Assembly: GCA_026873275.1 (NCBI GenBank)
Contig: JANTUC010000003.1
Span: 2,232,001-2,296,000 of the forward strand
DNA from: Pseudopithomyces maydicus
Taxonomy: Eukaryota > Ascomycota > Dothideomycetes > Pleosporales > Didymosphaeriaceae
Direction of reading: 5' to 3'
Length of the DNA: 64,000 bases
In this document: positions 20,324-32,219 of the stretch, piece after piece
Numbering within the stretch: position 1 is the first letter of the stretch
Layout of the letters: every line of letters starts with the position of its first letter
Notes under the pieces: model-generated
Databases searched by the model: none
Seen by the model: the letters and a program-made list of their open reading frames with translations, nothing else
Told to the model about the DNA's origin: nothing
Translations under genes and position numbers: made by a program

Positions 20324-23300
20324 ATGACCGAACGAGCCGCCGCGCACACCTCGTCTTGGGAATCCGAGCAGCCGCGGGCCTCCATTTGGGCACATGCCGA
20401 CGATGTAGCCGCCGCCGCGAGGGGAGGCTGCGGGCGCCTTAGCCGCCAGCAGCACCGTCGACGGCCCGCTGCTGAGTCCCTTCGAGGCCATCTTCACCAA
20501 CTACCCGCCCATACTCGAGTCGCTGCTCGCCCAGATCCCCACCCCGACCCTGCTCGACCTGTACCACACCTCCAAATACCTCCGCGACTTTCTGAAGAAC
20601 TACCCCCTCGCCTGGAAGACGCTGTCGTTCCGACTGCCCCAGCCCGCCATGCAGATGGCCACCCCGGGGAACGAGACCCCCGATGGCAGAGAGCGCCAGT
20701 CCAAGGCCTACGCATTCGATGCCCTGCTGAAGCAGACGATAGGGCCGAACGGCTCCGTCCTGGCGAGCCTGGATCTGTGCAATACCGCCGTCTCGGGTAC
20801 GGCCCTCCTCATGCAAGTGCTCGGCGCCCACAGTGGCACCCTCAGGTGAGTACCGCAGCAACCCTTCGGAAAGCGCCACCGTCTGACATTGCTCGTCCAG
20901 ACACCTTTCGGTGCGCGGATGCAAGAACGTTTCGATTAAGTACCACATCGTTCCCTTCCTCGAGCCCTTTACCTACGATCACATGCCCGATGCCGCAGGC
21001 CATTTGGCCCTGAAGAGTCTGTACACATACCGTTGCCGCCACCATCGAAGACGACCCTACCTACCTTCTTCTCTTACGCGAAGAGACTCCGACTCCGACC
21101 CCACCCATCAGCTCATAGAGATATGCCACCGTTTGGGCATCTGGACCGATACTGCCTGGTGTCCGACCCCAGGAGGGCGCTGCTACAGGAGAAAGGACTA
21201 CCATGCAGGAAGAGCCGGACCGCAGAATATGGAAGTGTGGGTGCCGTACGACCGGTTATGGCGATCCAGCAATCGCATAGGACCTGTTGACGGAGTGTCA
21301 GAGAAGCTCGGCAAGTCCGATGGCAGGTTGTGGGAAATCTCCGAGACTGGCCAGGATGGCGAACCGCTAGGAACAGGAAACGGTACCTCCAAGGGTGAAG
21401 GCAAGCACGTACCGGTCCACCTGCGGCAGAGTCACAAAACTTTCATCGAGAATGTGCATTGTGCCCAGTGTGACGAGGAAATTCTGGAGCGATGCGAATC
21501 GTGTAGCGTTCGTATGCACTGTATGGGCTGTCGCAAGACTCTGTGCGCTAGCTGTGCATTCAATCGGCCCATACCCAAGAAGAAGGCAAAGACTCGAAAT
21601 TTCGCCAATGCGGCATTTGGAAATGCTTCTACGGTCGGCAGCACACTCAACCAAGCGTCAGGATCAAACGTTCCCCTTCACAACCAGAACAACAGTGCAC
21701 AGCCAAGTCAGCCAAACAACAGATTTTGGTGGGCTCCCGGGGCCATTCGATCACCGAATGAAATGAACGAAAGCACGCAGGATGATGATGATTCTGATTC
21801 AGAAGACGGCGGCTTCAATCAAGGTCTGCATGTTCCACCTGTAAACCGAGACCCGCCAAAACTCAATATGCAGTGGTGCTGCTTGGAGCCCATCTTTTCC
21901 GGCGGTGGTGGCATCGCGGTGTTGGGCACTGGGTTGGGTGGAAGAGGGGCGGATAAGATAAGGGCAGCGCCGCTGCCGCGTACGAAACAATACGAGGACC
22001 CCGATTTCTCTAACCAGCTACGTCCGGTCGATTATATTCGAGAACTTAAAAACAATGGTTTGTACGAATATGTTTTAGGCGAAGACGTGGACCTTCTCTC
22101 TTACCTGAAGCAAGACAATTTAGATTTGCAGACCCAAACGTGCCCGAGAGGCTTATGTCAAGATTGTTACCGAAGTTTCCGTTGGAAGGTCACCTGCCGA
22201 ACGTGCAAGAATCCGATTTGCAAAGAACACGATTTCAGGGGGTTGAAGTTTCGCAAGTGTGGTTATCGAGACATGCATGTCGAACGCGAGCATGTCAGGG
22301 CGCACATTGACGCGCCCCGATTGATCATCCCCGAGTTCAACCCAAATAGGACCCCCCAACGCGTGGCCACTGGAAATCCTGCCTTCAGCCAATCTTCGTC
22401 ATCTTTAAGTGCTGATTTTGAAGCAGAAGGGCAGCCACCTATGTCCCAGTCCCAAATTTTAGTTCCCCCTATTCCACCAACTTCGGTGGATATGTCGGCA
22501 TCTAACTCGGTCGCATCTCACACTTCCATCTTTGACCCGTTCGTAAATACGACACATATACCTTTCGTTCCAGTCAGCTCGTCGAGACCACGATCTCTGA
22601 GTGCATCTGGCGTCCGCAGTCGCAACATGCCGTCGTGGTCAAATTCTCCTCGTCTTGGACTGCCTAATCCTATCGCCAACCCTCTCCCGCTGCCTTGCCA
22701 TCCACGACATCCAGTGCAGTGGGAAGGATGCGGGGCATATTTCTGCCAATATCCCAGACCAGTCGGCGATAATCGACCTCAATGTCCGACAATCCTGAAA
22801 GAGTGTATCGAATGTGCTGTTCTCGTTTGTGACGTAAGTTCATACCCGTAATTATCGAAGAAGTGGGGGTTGCAGGTGTCCCGTAAGCTCCAGATCTACC
22901 GTATAGTGACGGGCTGTGCGTACGCCAGTACCAAACATTATTTGGAAACTTGCTCTCGTATCTAGATCTGACGCAACAAACACGGTGCATGTGCAATTTC
23001 CCTTTGGTTTTCGTTTACACTCCACGCAGTCTTCTATAAATTGCTAACTTGGACTAGCAATGTACTGCGGTCAATCCGGCTTGCACATGCACGTACTGCA
23101 CTGTGAACTTTCATTGTCCGCGCTGCTTCCAGAAATCAGACGTGAAGAAGAAGTGCCGCTTCGATGCTGAAACCAAAGCAAGAATTGAAGAGGAGCTTCG
23201 TGCCCGAGAGAGGCTTGAGAGAGAAAAAGAAGGACGATCGCAAGCTGATGAGTTGGCTGGCGCTGTCTTCGAATTCTTCAAATCACTCTATAGTGATGAC

Positions 23301-23786
23301 CCACACAACGATGGCCCCAGTATCACTCACCAAGAGATTGTTGACCTTGTCCATCAGAACAGTCTCACGGCTGTGACCAACCAAGTGCCCAGCCCGGACT
23401 CAATCACTGTCACGACTGTATTCGGTGTGCATGAAGAACCGAGCAGCGTCACCGTCATCTCAGGCCCTGCCGCAAATATGCAACACCAAGCCTACTCGGC
23501 TGAAATGGTCGAAGCCTATGAGCCTGATCATATTGAAGAATTGCTTGAAGGCGACGAGTACGCATTTGACGAGTCCGATTTAGATGGCATAATAGCTGGC
23601 AGCAGTGCCCTCGATATTGGAGCGCATTTGGATATGGACACGGACTCTATAATGAACGATGATGGTGAGGACGCCGATATGGACACAGATGATTTCGACG
23701 CCGAGAGCGCCGTTATTGATCAATTCATCGAAGACGGTGGATTAACACCAACCGCAACTTCCGCGACATCGAATGTCGGGATTTAG
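20324..23786 (+). CDS. F-box-like protein with Cys-rich zinc-binding regions
   Basis: Three exons (20324-20845, 20901-22833, 23058-23786) give about 1060 aa once one extra G in the run 20421-20424 is discounted; the start MTERAAAHTSSW is in the frame before that run. Residues ~45-110 resemble an F-box (SPFEAIFTNYPPILESLLAQ, LLDLYHTSKYLRDFL), followed by a short leucine-rich repeat (LASLDLCNTAVSG, LRHLSVRGCKN). Then come several CxxC groups: HCAQCDEEILERCESC, HCMGCRKTLCASC, GLCQDCYRSF, CRTCKNPIC, CIECAVLVCD and CTCTYCTVNFHCPRC. The tail is very acidic (DMDTDDFDAE). This suggests an SCF-type adaptor with zinc modules. The 224-nt second intron is long for this window. Function is inference. Confidence 0.72.
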
Positions 23787-24320
23787 GTGACCGAGCCGCG
23801 TCGAAAAGCCGCTGATCTGTTCAGTTGTGACCTGGTTTTAAATTACCCACCGCGGGCATGCTCTTGAACCATGGATGATTCTGCACAAGATGGTGGTTTT
23901 TTTTAATCATTTGCAGGCTCTTAGCGAGCGAGACAGATGTTGTCTCTACGATTCTGTCAGATTAAGCAGAAACGATGACCGAATAGCGACCTTTTGATAT
24001 TCAAAGATACCCCGACCTTTTGGAAGTGGAGTGGAAAGGAGAAGAGGAGCGTGTATGGATATTTTTTTTGCTGCCTTTGGAGATTGCTTTGTACCCACAC
24101 CATGCATTGTTCGCATCCTGAACTTTGGCCATTTGCATAGCCACCCATTCTGTACCGATTGAAGAGCATAGCATAGCATGGAGGATTTCCCGATGACTTT
24201 CAAGGATTAATAATTTTCTAGATGCATCCAGTCATGCTTAACAGAATGATATAGCATTCATGACGGTGGTATTATCCATCATACAACTTCAGTTACTTTC
24301 ATCCTTGCCATTGACATGTC
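23787..24320. other. Convergent intergenic region
   Basis: 3' flanks of the F-box gene and the P450; has T runs at 23899-23905 and 24062-24069 and nothing else. Confidence 0.4.
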
Positions 24321-26079
24321 TCAATCCTCGCGTCTCTTCACTAACCCCTTGATATGACCCTTGGGCGCGGGAACGAAACAGTCGTGCCACTCCATATCTT
24401 CCTCCGTCGTATATCCCACAGTCTGCACATTGAACCTTCTAAACAGATGCGAAACTGCCAGGTGTAACGTTGCGTACGCGAGGTTAATACCAATGCAGCC
24501 CCGTGATCCTCGGGAAAAGCTCAACATTTGCCGGTCACGCTGTTTGTACGTCTCCGGATCGCACAGCCAGCGCGTGGGGTCGAAGACAAAAGGCGAAGGG
24601 AATGTCTCAGGATCACTGTTCTGGAGATAAATCCCCGAGGTGACAATAGTGCCACCGGGCACAAAGCGGTTGCACAGGGTCGCGCCCTCGGGCGGTGTCT
24701 TCCGCAAGATGCGTCCCGGGGCCCCGTACGAGAGGCGCAATCCCTCCTTGACGACTGCACGGGTGTATTCGAATCCTGGGCCCTCCAGCGTCGCCGAGTC
24801 GACTATCTGCTCGCGGTTGGGGATCATCCTTTTCAGCTCGTCTTGTAGGCGCGCCTCGATTTCGGGATCCTGCGTTACGTGGAAGAGAATGGTGGCCAGC
24901 GTGTTGGCACTCGTGTCTGTACCCGCGGCGATCATTAGGGTTCCATCCGCGATCATGTCGTTCTTTGATGGCGTGACTTGTCCCTTTTCCTTGTCCGGGT
25001 TCAACATGAGATCGAACATGGTTGGGGTCTTGGAGTTTGTTTTCTCGGGGTCGGCCAGTAGGTTCTCGATTCGTCGGCGGGATACCCTTTGCATTGTCTT
25101 GAAACCGTCGATGGCGGGGAATTGCTTAGCTTGGATGTGTTCTGGTAGCATGCCCACGATCTTGTTTACGAGGCGGAAGAAGTTTGGAAAATACATTGGC
25201 TAAGTGGTGGGTTAATCGTCAGTATCATTGAGAAAGCGGCAAGGGATCAGAAGAGTTGTGTTTGCTACACCCTCTGGGATCAACTTACGACGAGTGCCAT
25301 GTCGGTACCTTCACCAAATTTCATGATCATGGGGCTCTCAAAATTCGGTTCGGACAAGGCATCCATGTCAGATTGGAAGCAGTAGTCCATAATCAAGTCT
25401 GCGGTGAGGCATCTAAAAGCTAAGAAAAAGTCGACGACCGTGCCATTTGCCTTCTCCAACGTAGTGAGGAACTTCGAAATTTTTTGGCGGTGCAGAAACG
25501 GCTCTGAGCGTATGATTGCGGCCTTGCTGAAGAAGGGAGAGAGGAACTCGCGACGCCGTTTGGTCTCAGGGAGGGTGATGAGGGACTGGAGCGAGCCGTT
25601 CAGAAATACCATGCTGTGCCAGATACGCTGGAATGGTGTGCCAACGCGAAAGATTCTGAATTGTGGTAAGCGCTTATATCCCCGGTGGATATGCAGATGG
25701 TTTTGATTGTGTTGAGCAGAACGTAGGAAATGTGAGTGTTGGGTGTGTACCAACAGTTGTCGTAAAGTCGTTGAGTTCCGAGAGAAAGTTGGAGAGCTAC
25801 TCACTGATTATAGCCTTCTAAATCAGCAACATGCAACTCGTTAGGCATGATCCGTACAATGGGGCCATATTTTTGATGAATTTCTGGAAGGCGCTTGATC
25901 AGGCCTCCTGTGCAGAGATCGTAGTAGCCGCTGTAAAGACTAGTCGCTGCAGCGAGCTTAGGCCCAGGAAACTTGGCCAGGGGGTGGAAGTGTAGGCGGT
26001 AAATTGTCTTAAGAGCAAGATAGGTGAGAATTACTACGGATCCATAGATGATGCTTTGTAAAGCAGATAGTGTAGTCAT
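24321..26079 (-). CDS. Cytochrome P450, CYP58-like
   Basis: Heme monooxygenase anchored in the ER by the N-terminal helix (SIIYGSVVILTYLALKTIY) followed by the proline hinge HPLAKFPGPK. Exons 26079-25805, 25655-25289 and 25199-24321 give 506 aa. I-helix oxygen motif AAGTDTSANTL; K-helix KEGLRL (ExxR); heme loop FSRGSRGCIGINLAYA with the ligand Cys near residue 449. The form FSRGSRGCIG and the YNQIF start of exon 2 recall the CYP58 group (trichodiene-oxygenase-like), which acts in secondary metabolism. No terpene synthase or PKS lies within the window, so the substrate is unknown. Confidence 0.92.
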
Positions 26080-26776
26080 TGTGCTAGTTTAGCTGATAGA
26101 TAGAAAAAGAAACACAGGGCTTAACAAGCTGTTGCTGTGTCCGGTGCAACGAACTCGAGATAGAGTGTATGCAACAAAACGAAAGGACTCAAGACTCTCG
26201 GATATATAATAAACTCGCATTTGACTTAACTATCTCTTCCCCTGGCGTAGTGGCTTGTTCCGTCCTTTTAGGTACGCCCCGTTTATATTTAAAGAACAAA
26301 TCAAAGGTTCCCAGAACCTTCAAGCTCCCATGCCATCCCCCATGCAGGAATATTTTTGCGATTCTAACCATTCTTGCATAGGCGATGTAGTAGTACGATA
26401 AGGTGCTTACACCAATTGCATGAGGTCTGTAAGCGCTAAATTATTTAGGTAGCAAAACATTACATCGCATGTCGTTCAGACGGGATTTTGCCCCCAGATC
26501 AGTCAGAAGCGGACAGCGATCTGGCCGAAGCTGAAGCCTGTCGAGTCCTGCCTTGTTTCTCTTCGAAAGTATAAGTTATACGACTGGGGGCGAACAATGC
26601 ATTCTTTGCAACCAATTATTTAAAGTGGAATAATCCCAGGTTGGGGCTCCATGCTTATCAGCTTGTTTGTCCCTAGACTTCTGTTTCACAGCTTTACGGA
26701 TGACCTCTCATTTCCACTCTTGAAAATCTTATATATGCCAAAACCAGTTCACCAAATCAACAAACTCTACGTACCG
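26080..26776. other. P450 promoter region
   Basis: AT-richer than the genes around it. Holds a TATA-like box (see 26202-26210). Otherwise nothing recognised. Confidence 0.45.
26202..26210 (-). promoter_or_regulatory. TATA-like box of the P450 gene
   Basis: ATTATATAT on the minus strand, about 125 nt before the ATG at 26079, a plausible distance for a fungal TATA element. Predicted from sequence only. Confidence 0.35.
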
Positions 26777-28139
26777 TCAATACTTTTGCATCCGATCTCC
26801 GTAATCGTACAAACTCGTAATCTTGGTTCCATTGCCCGGTAGCTTGCATCTCAAAACCGCCCCAGGATACACGCGGCCATCTTCGCCGAAATTCCAATCA
26901 GGCTGATACGGCAACTGGTTGATGTTCATGTAAATATAGCCATCCGCCCCGACGCTCGCCCCATCCGGCCAGATGATCCTCGGGTCTCTCACAAATCCAT
27001 GGGTTAGCCCGTCGCTCGGGTCGAAGTAATAGATTGCGTTATGCTCGGGCATGAGCTGGTATACGAGACCGTTTGAATCTCCCTCGAACCCGTTCGCATC
27101 GCCCCCGCGCTGGCCGTGAGACGACACGTTGGCGTGGGCTTCGACTTCTGCTAGGGGATTCGTGTCACGAGCACGTAGATTTCGTGTAGGTATAGAATAC
27201 AAATTGTGCTGAGACAATGGTGAATAATACATCGTCTCCCCATCAGTCGAAAGCTGTATTCCATCCAGGCCTTCCAGTTGCCATTGAATCGGCATGCCGC
27301 TTTGCCTCAGATAGAAAGGATGCCCTTGGTAGCTCGGGACGTCGTTTTCGCCGCGCAGAACCGATGCATCCTGCGTAAGGCGCCGCCAGGATTCCCCCGT
27401 GCCGAGATCGACCATGATGAAGCCTGGGCGACCTTCGTTGGAGGAGTCAACAAGGTACGCGACGCCTTGACCCGATGTATCGCTCAGATTTGGATTCAAG
27501 TCGAACCTGAGATCGTTCAGGTAACTATCTGGATAGTGTACACTCGCTGGGAAGGTATACGTGTTGTATATCGAGTTATTCGCTAGACTTATTGCTACGA
27601 GCTTGGGACCTCCAGGCTGAGCATAAGGCATACTGGGGTCGCCTTGGGCATTATGAACGGTAGGACGTCCGGTGTCGATTGCCCACAGGGTCTCGGGGCG
27701 TTGTGCGTTGCCAGATGTTATGTATACAGCTTGCACGCTGATGAAAGCTGAGGCGTTGCCGGAGCCGAAAGGAATCCCATTCCAGGAGGTGTTGAGCTGG
27801 TCAGGAGGCAAGTTAAGTTCAGCGGAGGGGTATGGTTCTTCGGCTGTTTCATTGACCACTACGCCAAGAGTGTATACATAAGAGCCACGGGTGTAGGTTG
27901 TGAAGATGCGACCATCGGATGCGACGGCTATACCAATGGGCCATTGATCATAATCTTGGTAGTTGTTAGTATAAGTAAATCAATGACGTGACTTGATTCG
28001 TACAGTAATGCACCTCTTCTATGGGCGGTCCATATGTCCCATTGTCAACGCGTAGTCTGGTCCCAGAACCGTTTTGGAAAGTCACTTGACTAGCGACCAA
28101 CGAAGCTGTCAGCAGAGTGAAGATTATTTTGGTCGCCAT
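26777..28139 (-). CDS. Secreted major royal jelly / yellow family protein
   Basis: Exons 28139-28004 and 27954-26777 give 437 aa. A clear signal peptide (MATKIIFTLLTASLVAS) precedes a beta-propeller-type body with MRJP hallmarks: YDQWPIGIAVASDGRIFTTY, LWAIDTGRP, YLNDLRFDL, GVAYLVDSS, FIMVDLGTGESWRRL, GLDGIQLSTDGETMYYSPL, and DPRIIWPDGASVGADGYIY. Several NxT/S sites suit secretion. In insects the family includes yellow (melanin) and royal jelly proteins; fungal and bacterial members exist but their roles are poorly known. The 49-nt intron (28003-27955) splits a Tyr codon. It is transcribed in the same direction as the upstream P450. Confidence 0.88.
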
Positions 28140-28593
28140 TGTGCAATCTCTTTGAAAGAGATCTGATACAGAAATGTGGCAGCGGATGGTCATATATATC
28201 TAGCCGCACTGTAGTTCGTCATCAGCATTCAGGGTCAGGGTCCCGGATTCATTACACGGCGAATCATGGCTGTTTTCTAAGGGATAATGTCATAGAGTTC
28301 CGAGGGCGGCTTTACGGTGATCGCCCTGTGACGTATTAGATCGATCTACCGGATTTAAGGTAGTGAGGGACCTGTATGTAGCTGCTGCCTACTGTAGTGG
28401 TATATCCTGCAAAGTAGCAAAATAATAATTTCCTATTAAACCATATATTACGATAATACTCTTAGAAATTTGGGTATCAATCCTCAAACTACAATGTTGT
28501 CGAAGAAGCTAATAAACATGCCACGAATATGCCACAACTACTCCCACATTTTCCCCTTGCGGAAAAGTATAATACAGATACGTTGGTATTCCC
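28140..28593. other. AT-rich intergenic region
   Basis: Promoter of the MRJP gene with a TATA box (28191-28200) and the 3' flank of the C3HC gene. AT-richer than most of the window; no gene seen. Confidence 0.45.
28191..28200 (-). promoter_or_regulatory. TATA box of the MRJP-like gene
   Basis: GATATATATG on the minus strand, about 52 nt before the ATG at 28139. Predicted from sequence only. Confidence 0.4.
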
Positions 28594-30155
28594 CTAATCC
28601 TTTTCAACTACGCTCTTCGCGCTTTTGGTACTCTTGACGCTCTTGGTGCTTCGCAGACTCTTCTTGGAGGCGGTTCTCTTGAGCTTGGCCTTGAGTTTCT
28701 TCCATTTGGAATGCAGATCGTCGTCGTTGTGGTCGTCCTTTGCTGGACCGCGCACTTCGCTATCGGTGCTGCCTCGAGGGTAGGTATATTCGCTACCCAG
28801 ATCCACGCTTTCAACGTTTTTGGTGTGGGTAAGATCCTTGACTTTCTTGTCTTTTCGTGTACCGAAGAGCAGAAACTCCTGAGTCTGCCAGCCAGCCATG
28901 TCCGCTATGGGACCATCAGTGGGGTTGTGTTGAGTTTCAGGATTTTTCCATGGGCAGTGTTCACGATGCGATTCGACCAGATTGAGGCGCAGGGTTTCGA
29001 TGGGTACATGGAGCTTCTTGCTCATCGTCTTGAGTCGTTCGTCCTGACAAAGCCATAAACCGACACGCTGGTGACAGTGACCGCACACGGCCATTGTTAT
29101 CTTAGCCTCTGAGACACCAGACCATCCGAAGGTGGCGAACAAGAAGGCGACAATGTCCGCAGGTGTGGCTGGAGGGCTTTCGGTTATGTCGGAGCCGGGT
29201 GGGCTGAAAAAGGAGGTAGGTACGCGCTTCAGGATGTCATCTACCCGCGGGTCTGGATAGATCAAGTTCTCCAGCATGGGTAGGTCATTCGCGATGGACC
29301 GGAAAGAGCGATAACGAAGTAAGAACTCGGGAGTGCTCTTTGCGCGGTTTGGTATAGGTATGTGATAGATGTCGTCTGGTATAGGTCAGTACTGGGAGTG
29401 GCGGGACAGGTTGGAACACATGACTTGCCTTGACAACCGCGCTTCTTCCACAGGCAGTCCTCGTGATGTGCGTCGAGAATGAGTTCTTGGTACTTGTCTA
29501 CCAAGGCCTTGTCGACCTCGGCGGTCAGGTCCTCGCTCATGTCCAGCTCCTTGCCCTGACCGTCCTTTCTCTTGGGCCGCAGGCGCACGACGAGCCTCTT
29601 CTCACAGCCGCCCTTGCAGGCTACCGTGTTCCAAGAGTCGCATGACCAACCCCGTTTTGCCCACGCGACTTCGCCCAGCTGGTCGGGCTTGTTGGTCCAC
29701 TTCTTCACGTCGGCGAAGGTCTTGAGGCGTGCAAGGAATTGCTCCTGGCTGTAGGGCTGGTAATTGGCAGGCTTGCGAGGCGTCACAGGTTGCTGCTGGC
29801 CGACTACACGCACGCTGCTTGGGCTGTAGCCGGCTGATGCAGTGCTGGCGGCCCTATCAAGGCCCTCCTTGCGCGGCGTCAGGAGCTGCGACTTGATCTG
29901 CTGTATTCGCTCGCTCCCCGACACTTGACGTGAGCGGTCCATGGCGATGTCGGAAGAGCGGTTCCGCTTGGAAGCGGGCTCGGGCGTGGAGGGTTGGGCG
30001 AGCGAGGTGGTGGAGGCGTTGGACTCGCGGAGGGTGTTGGCAAGGGAGGTGGTCGAAGCGTTGGCGTTCTGCAGCCGATCGAGCAGCATGTCGAACTTTC
30101 GTTTCGTAGTGGCGAGCGCAGGCTCCTGCAGAGGAGGGGGCGGGGGAGATGCCAT
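28594..30155 (-). CDS. C3HC zinc-finger protein (Rsm1 / NIPA type)
   Basis: Exons 30155-29429 and 29375-28594 give 502 aa. The C3HC domain includes FADVKKWTNKP, WAKRGWSCDSWNTVACKGGC and HHEDCLWKKRGC; the second, Rsm1-like unit includes VCGHCHQRVGLW and ESHREHCPWKN. Human NIPA/ZC3HC1 and yeast relatives sit at the nuclear basket and aid mRNA export or cyclin turnover. The N-terminus is disordered with SQLLTPRK-type phospho-sites, and the C-terminus is Lys/Ser rich (KSLRSTKSVKSTKSAK), probably nuclear. The intron (29428-29376) uses a GC donor, AAG|GCAAGT; splicing there restores QDDIYHIP. Confidence 0.87.
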
Positions 30156-30486
30156 GGTTGGGCGGGTGCAGGGCGGGTGCAGGGCGGGTGTAGGGCGCAG
30201 GCGGTGGGCGGGTCAGAGCAGACGGGCGGGCTGAAGATGCTGGGCGGGCTGCGTGCCTTGTTGCTTTGTTGCTTTGTTTACGCGCCCGAGAGAGGATACA
30301 GAGAACAGGCGCAGGGGGTTCACAGACGGGCAGGCGCAGGACGAAGGGCGAGGTGAATTCCAAGCAACTCCCGCTCCGGTATCAAATCAGGCGCGGCTAG
30401 AGGACCAGAGCAGCGGGCGAGAGGGCACATCCCAGCAGGCGGTGGCTAGTGCCGTTGTCGTGGAGAGCTCATCCAAACCTCCGAGA

Positions 30487-30512
30487 CCGCCGCCGCCGCC
30501 GCCGCCGCCGCC
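30487..30512. repeat. (CCG)n microsatellite
   Basis: Eight and a half perfect CCG units in the divergent promoter. Confidence 0.9.
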
Positions 30513-30576
30513 AAGGCAGCCTTACGTAGCACTGGGGCAGCTCTGAACCAACCCCCACTACGCTACGCCGTCCCAT

Positions 30577-30604
<28 letters not shown>
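30577..30604. repeat. (TGCC)7 microsatellite
   Basis: Seven perfect TGCC units ending just before the upstream ATG at 30608. Confidence 0.9.
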
Positions 30605-30607
<3 letters not shown>

Positions 30608-30791
30608 ATGCCCTACGGCTTCTTTTTCTGCGCCCTAGTCATCGTGGCCGCCTCACTGCTCCCCTTCTCCGCCCTCCTCCCTCGCAGTGCTCTTCGCCTC
30701 CAACAGCTGAAGCACCACCTATACCCCTCCCCGCACTCGCCCTCCCAAAAACCCAGCCGCCCTCTTCACCACCAACAGGTCCCGCGCCACC

Positions 30792-31856
30792 ATGGCCTAC
30801 GAAAAGGAGCTCGAGACAGCGCTTCTCGCCGTCCAGCGCGCCACCCTGCTTACCAAATCCGTCTTCTCCTCGCACTCCAAGGGCACCCTCACCAAGTCGG
30901 ATGCCTCGCCCGTCACCATTGGCGACTTCGGCGCCCAGGCCCTGATCATCGCATCCATAAAGCATGCTTTTCCCGAAGACGAGGTCGTGGGCGAGGAGGA
31001 TGCAGACGACCTGCGCGCAGACGACTCTCTCCGCGACCTGGTTTGGGACCTGGTGTCTGCTGCGAAGCTGGAAGACAGTGCCGCAGAGGACAAGATTGGC
31101 GGTCCCATCAAGACAAAGGACGCCATGCTGGAGGCTATAGATAACGGACGGAGCGCTGGCGGAAGCAAAGGAAGGATCTGGGCCCTCGACCCCATCGACG
31201 GGACCAAGGGCTTCTTGCGCGGCGGCCAGTACGCTGTGTGTCTGGCCCTCATGGTAGACGGCGTGCCCACCCTTGGTGTCTTGGGCTGCCCAAACCTGCC
31301 CGTAGACGACAAGGCCCCGCTCGACTCTTCCATCGGCACTGACGCAGACTCTGGAGAAGGTAAGGGCGTTTTGTTCAGCGCCGTCAAGGGCGAGGGAGCA
31401 TCCAGCCGGCCGCTGGGCAACGCTGGCCTGCAGGAAGCAAAGACAATCTCCATGAAATCCATTACTAACATTAGCGACGCCACCTTCTGTGAGAGCGTGG
31501 AAGCCGGCCACTCCAGCCACGGCGACCAGGCAAGCATTGCTTCCAAACTCGGCATTACCAAGGCCAGCGTCCGCATGGACTCACAAGCCAAGTATGCCTC
31601 CATTGCAAGGGGAGCTGGTGATCTCTACCTCAGACTTCCCGTCAGCAAGACGTACGAGGAGAAGATTTGGGACCATGCTGCTGGCGTTGTCATCGTGCAG
31701 GAGGCCGGCGGCGAAGTCACCGACGCCCATGGCAAGCCGTTAGATTTTGGCATTGGACGAACTCTCAAGGAGAACAAGGGTGTTGTCGCTGCACCCAAAG
31801 CCGTCTTCCCCAAGGTTATCGAGGTAGTCAAGGAGGTTCTAGGCGCGAAACAGTAG
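30792..31856 (+). CDS. met22: 3'(2'),5'-bisphosphate nucleotidase (MET22/HAL2)
   Basis: Removes the 3'-phosphate of PAP and PAPS, keeping sulfate assimilation and RNA processing free of PAP inhibition; the yeast enzyme is a salt (Na/Li) target. A single exon of 354 aa. Metal site and lithium-sensitive phosphatase motifs are present: VVGEED, WALDPIDGTKGF (about residue 133), and KIWDHAAGVVIVQEAGG (about 293). SPVTIGDFGAQALI near the N-terminus is also typical. Start has a strong context (caccATGg). No intron, unlike its neighbours. Confidence 0.96.
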   Translation: MAYEKELETALLAVQRATLLTKSVFSSHSKGTLTKSDASPVTIGDFGAQALIIASIKHAFPEDEVVGEEDADDLRADDSLRDLVWDLVSAAKLEDSAAEDKIGGPIKTKDAMLEAIDNGRSAGGSKGRIWALDPIDGTKGFLRGGQYAVCLALMVDGVPTLGVLGCPNLPVDDKAPLDSSIGTDADSGEGKGVLFSAVKGEGASSRPLGNAGLQEAKTISMKSITNISDATFCESVEAGHSSHGDQASIASKLGITKASVRMDSQAKYASIARGAGDLYLRLPVSKTYEEKIWDHAAGVVIVQEAGGEVTDAHGKPLDFGIGRTLKENKGVVAAPKAVFPKVIEVVKEVLGAKQ

Positions 31857-32219
31857 AGGGCATATATGTAGTCCATAGCATATCTTGTATAATTTTATCA
31901 AGCTCACCGGGCACCTGAGATCTCATCCCACGTGATTTCGTACCCCTCACCACCAATTTACGAACTTTACTAGCCTGGGTTTTGATTGGTGTACCTGCAT
32001 AAGTGGAGTCGTTTGCATGTCTCGATTTGCATCTTCATTGGCCTGGCCAAGTCGGCAAGATCGGGTGGCTTACGTCTTCGTGCCTTTCCTCAGCTGGAAG
32101 TACGAATGGATATTGAAATGTGGCTGAGCTGATACACCTACCTCACCTTTATTTTGCCTATATGCGCGCCATCTCCCTTCAAATTATTACCTTCCGATAA
32201 TATAAATTTGGACTCTACA
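31857..32219. other. Intergenic, nothing recognised
   Basis: Between met22 and the PLC-like gene. A TATAAA at 32201 lies too close to the next ATG to be claimed as its TATA box. Confidence 0.4.

Larger units (their letters stand above)
30156..30791. other. Divergent promoter C3HC / MET22
   Basis: GC-rich, with a CCG run (30487-30512) and a TGCC run (30577-30604). An upstream ATG at 30608 opens a frame that overlaps the MET22 start out of phase. Confidence 0.5.

Noticed and set aside
20036..21013. 325-codon frame over the start of the F-box gene
   Set aside because: Only its MTERAAAHTSSW portion before the G run is used; the rest is the wrong frame for the F-box and LRR residues.
30639..31603. 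Two long frames antisense to MET22
   Set aside because: Shadows of the strongly conserved nucleotidase gene.
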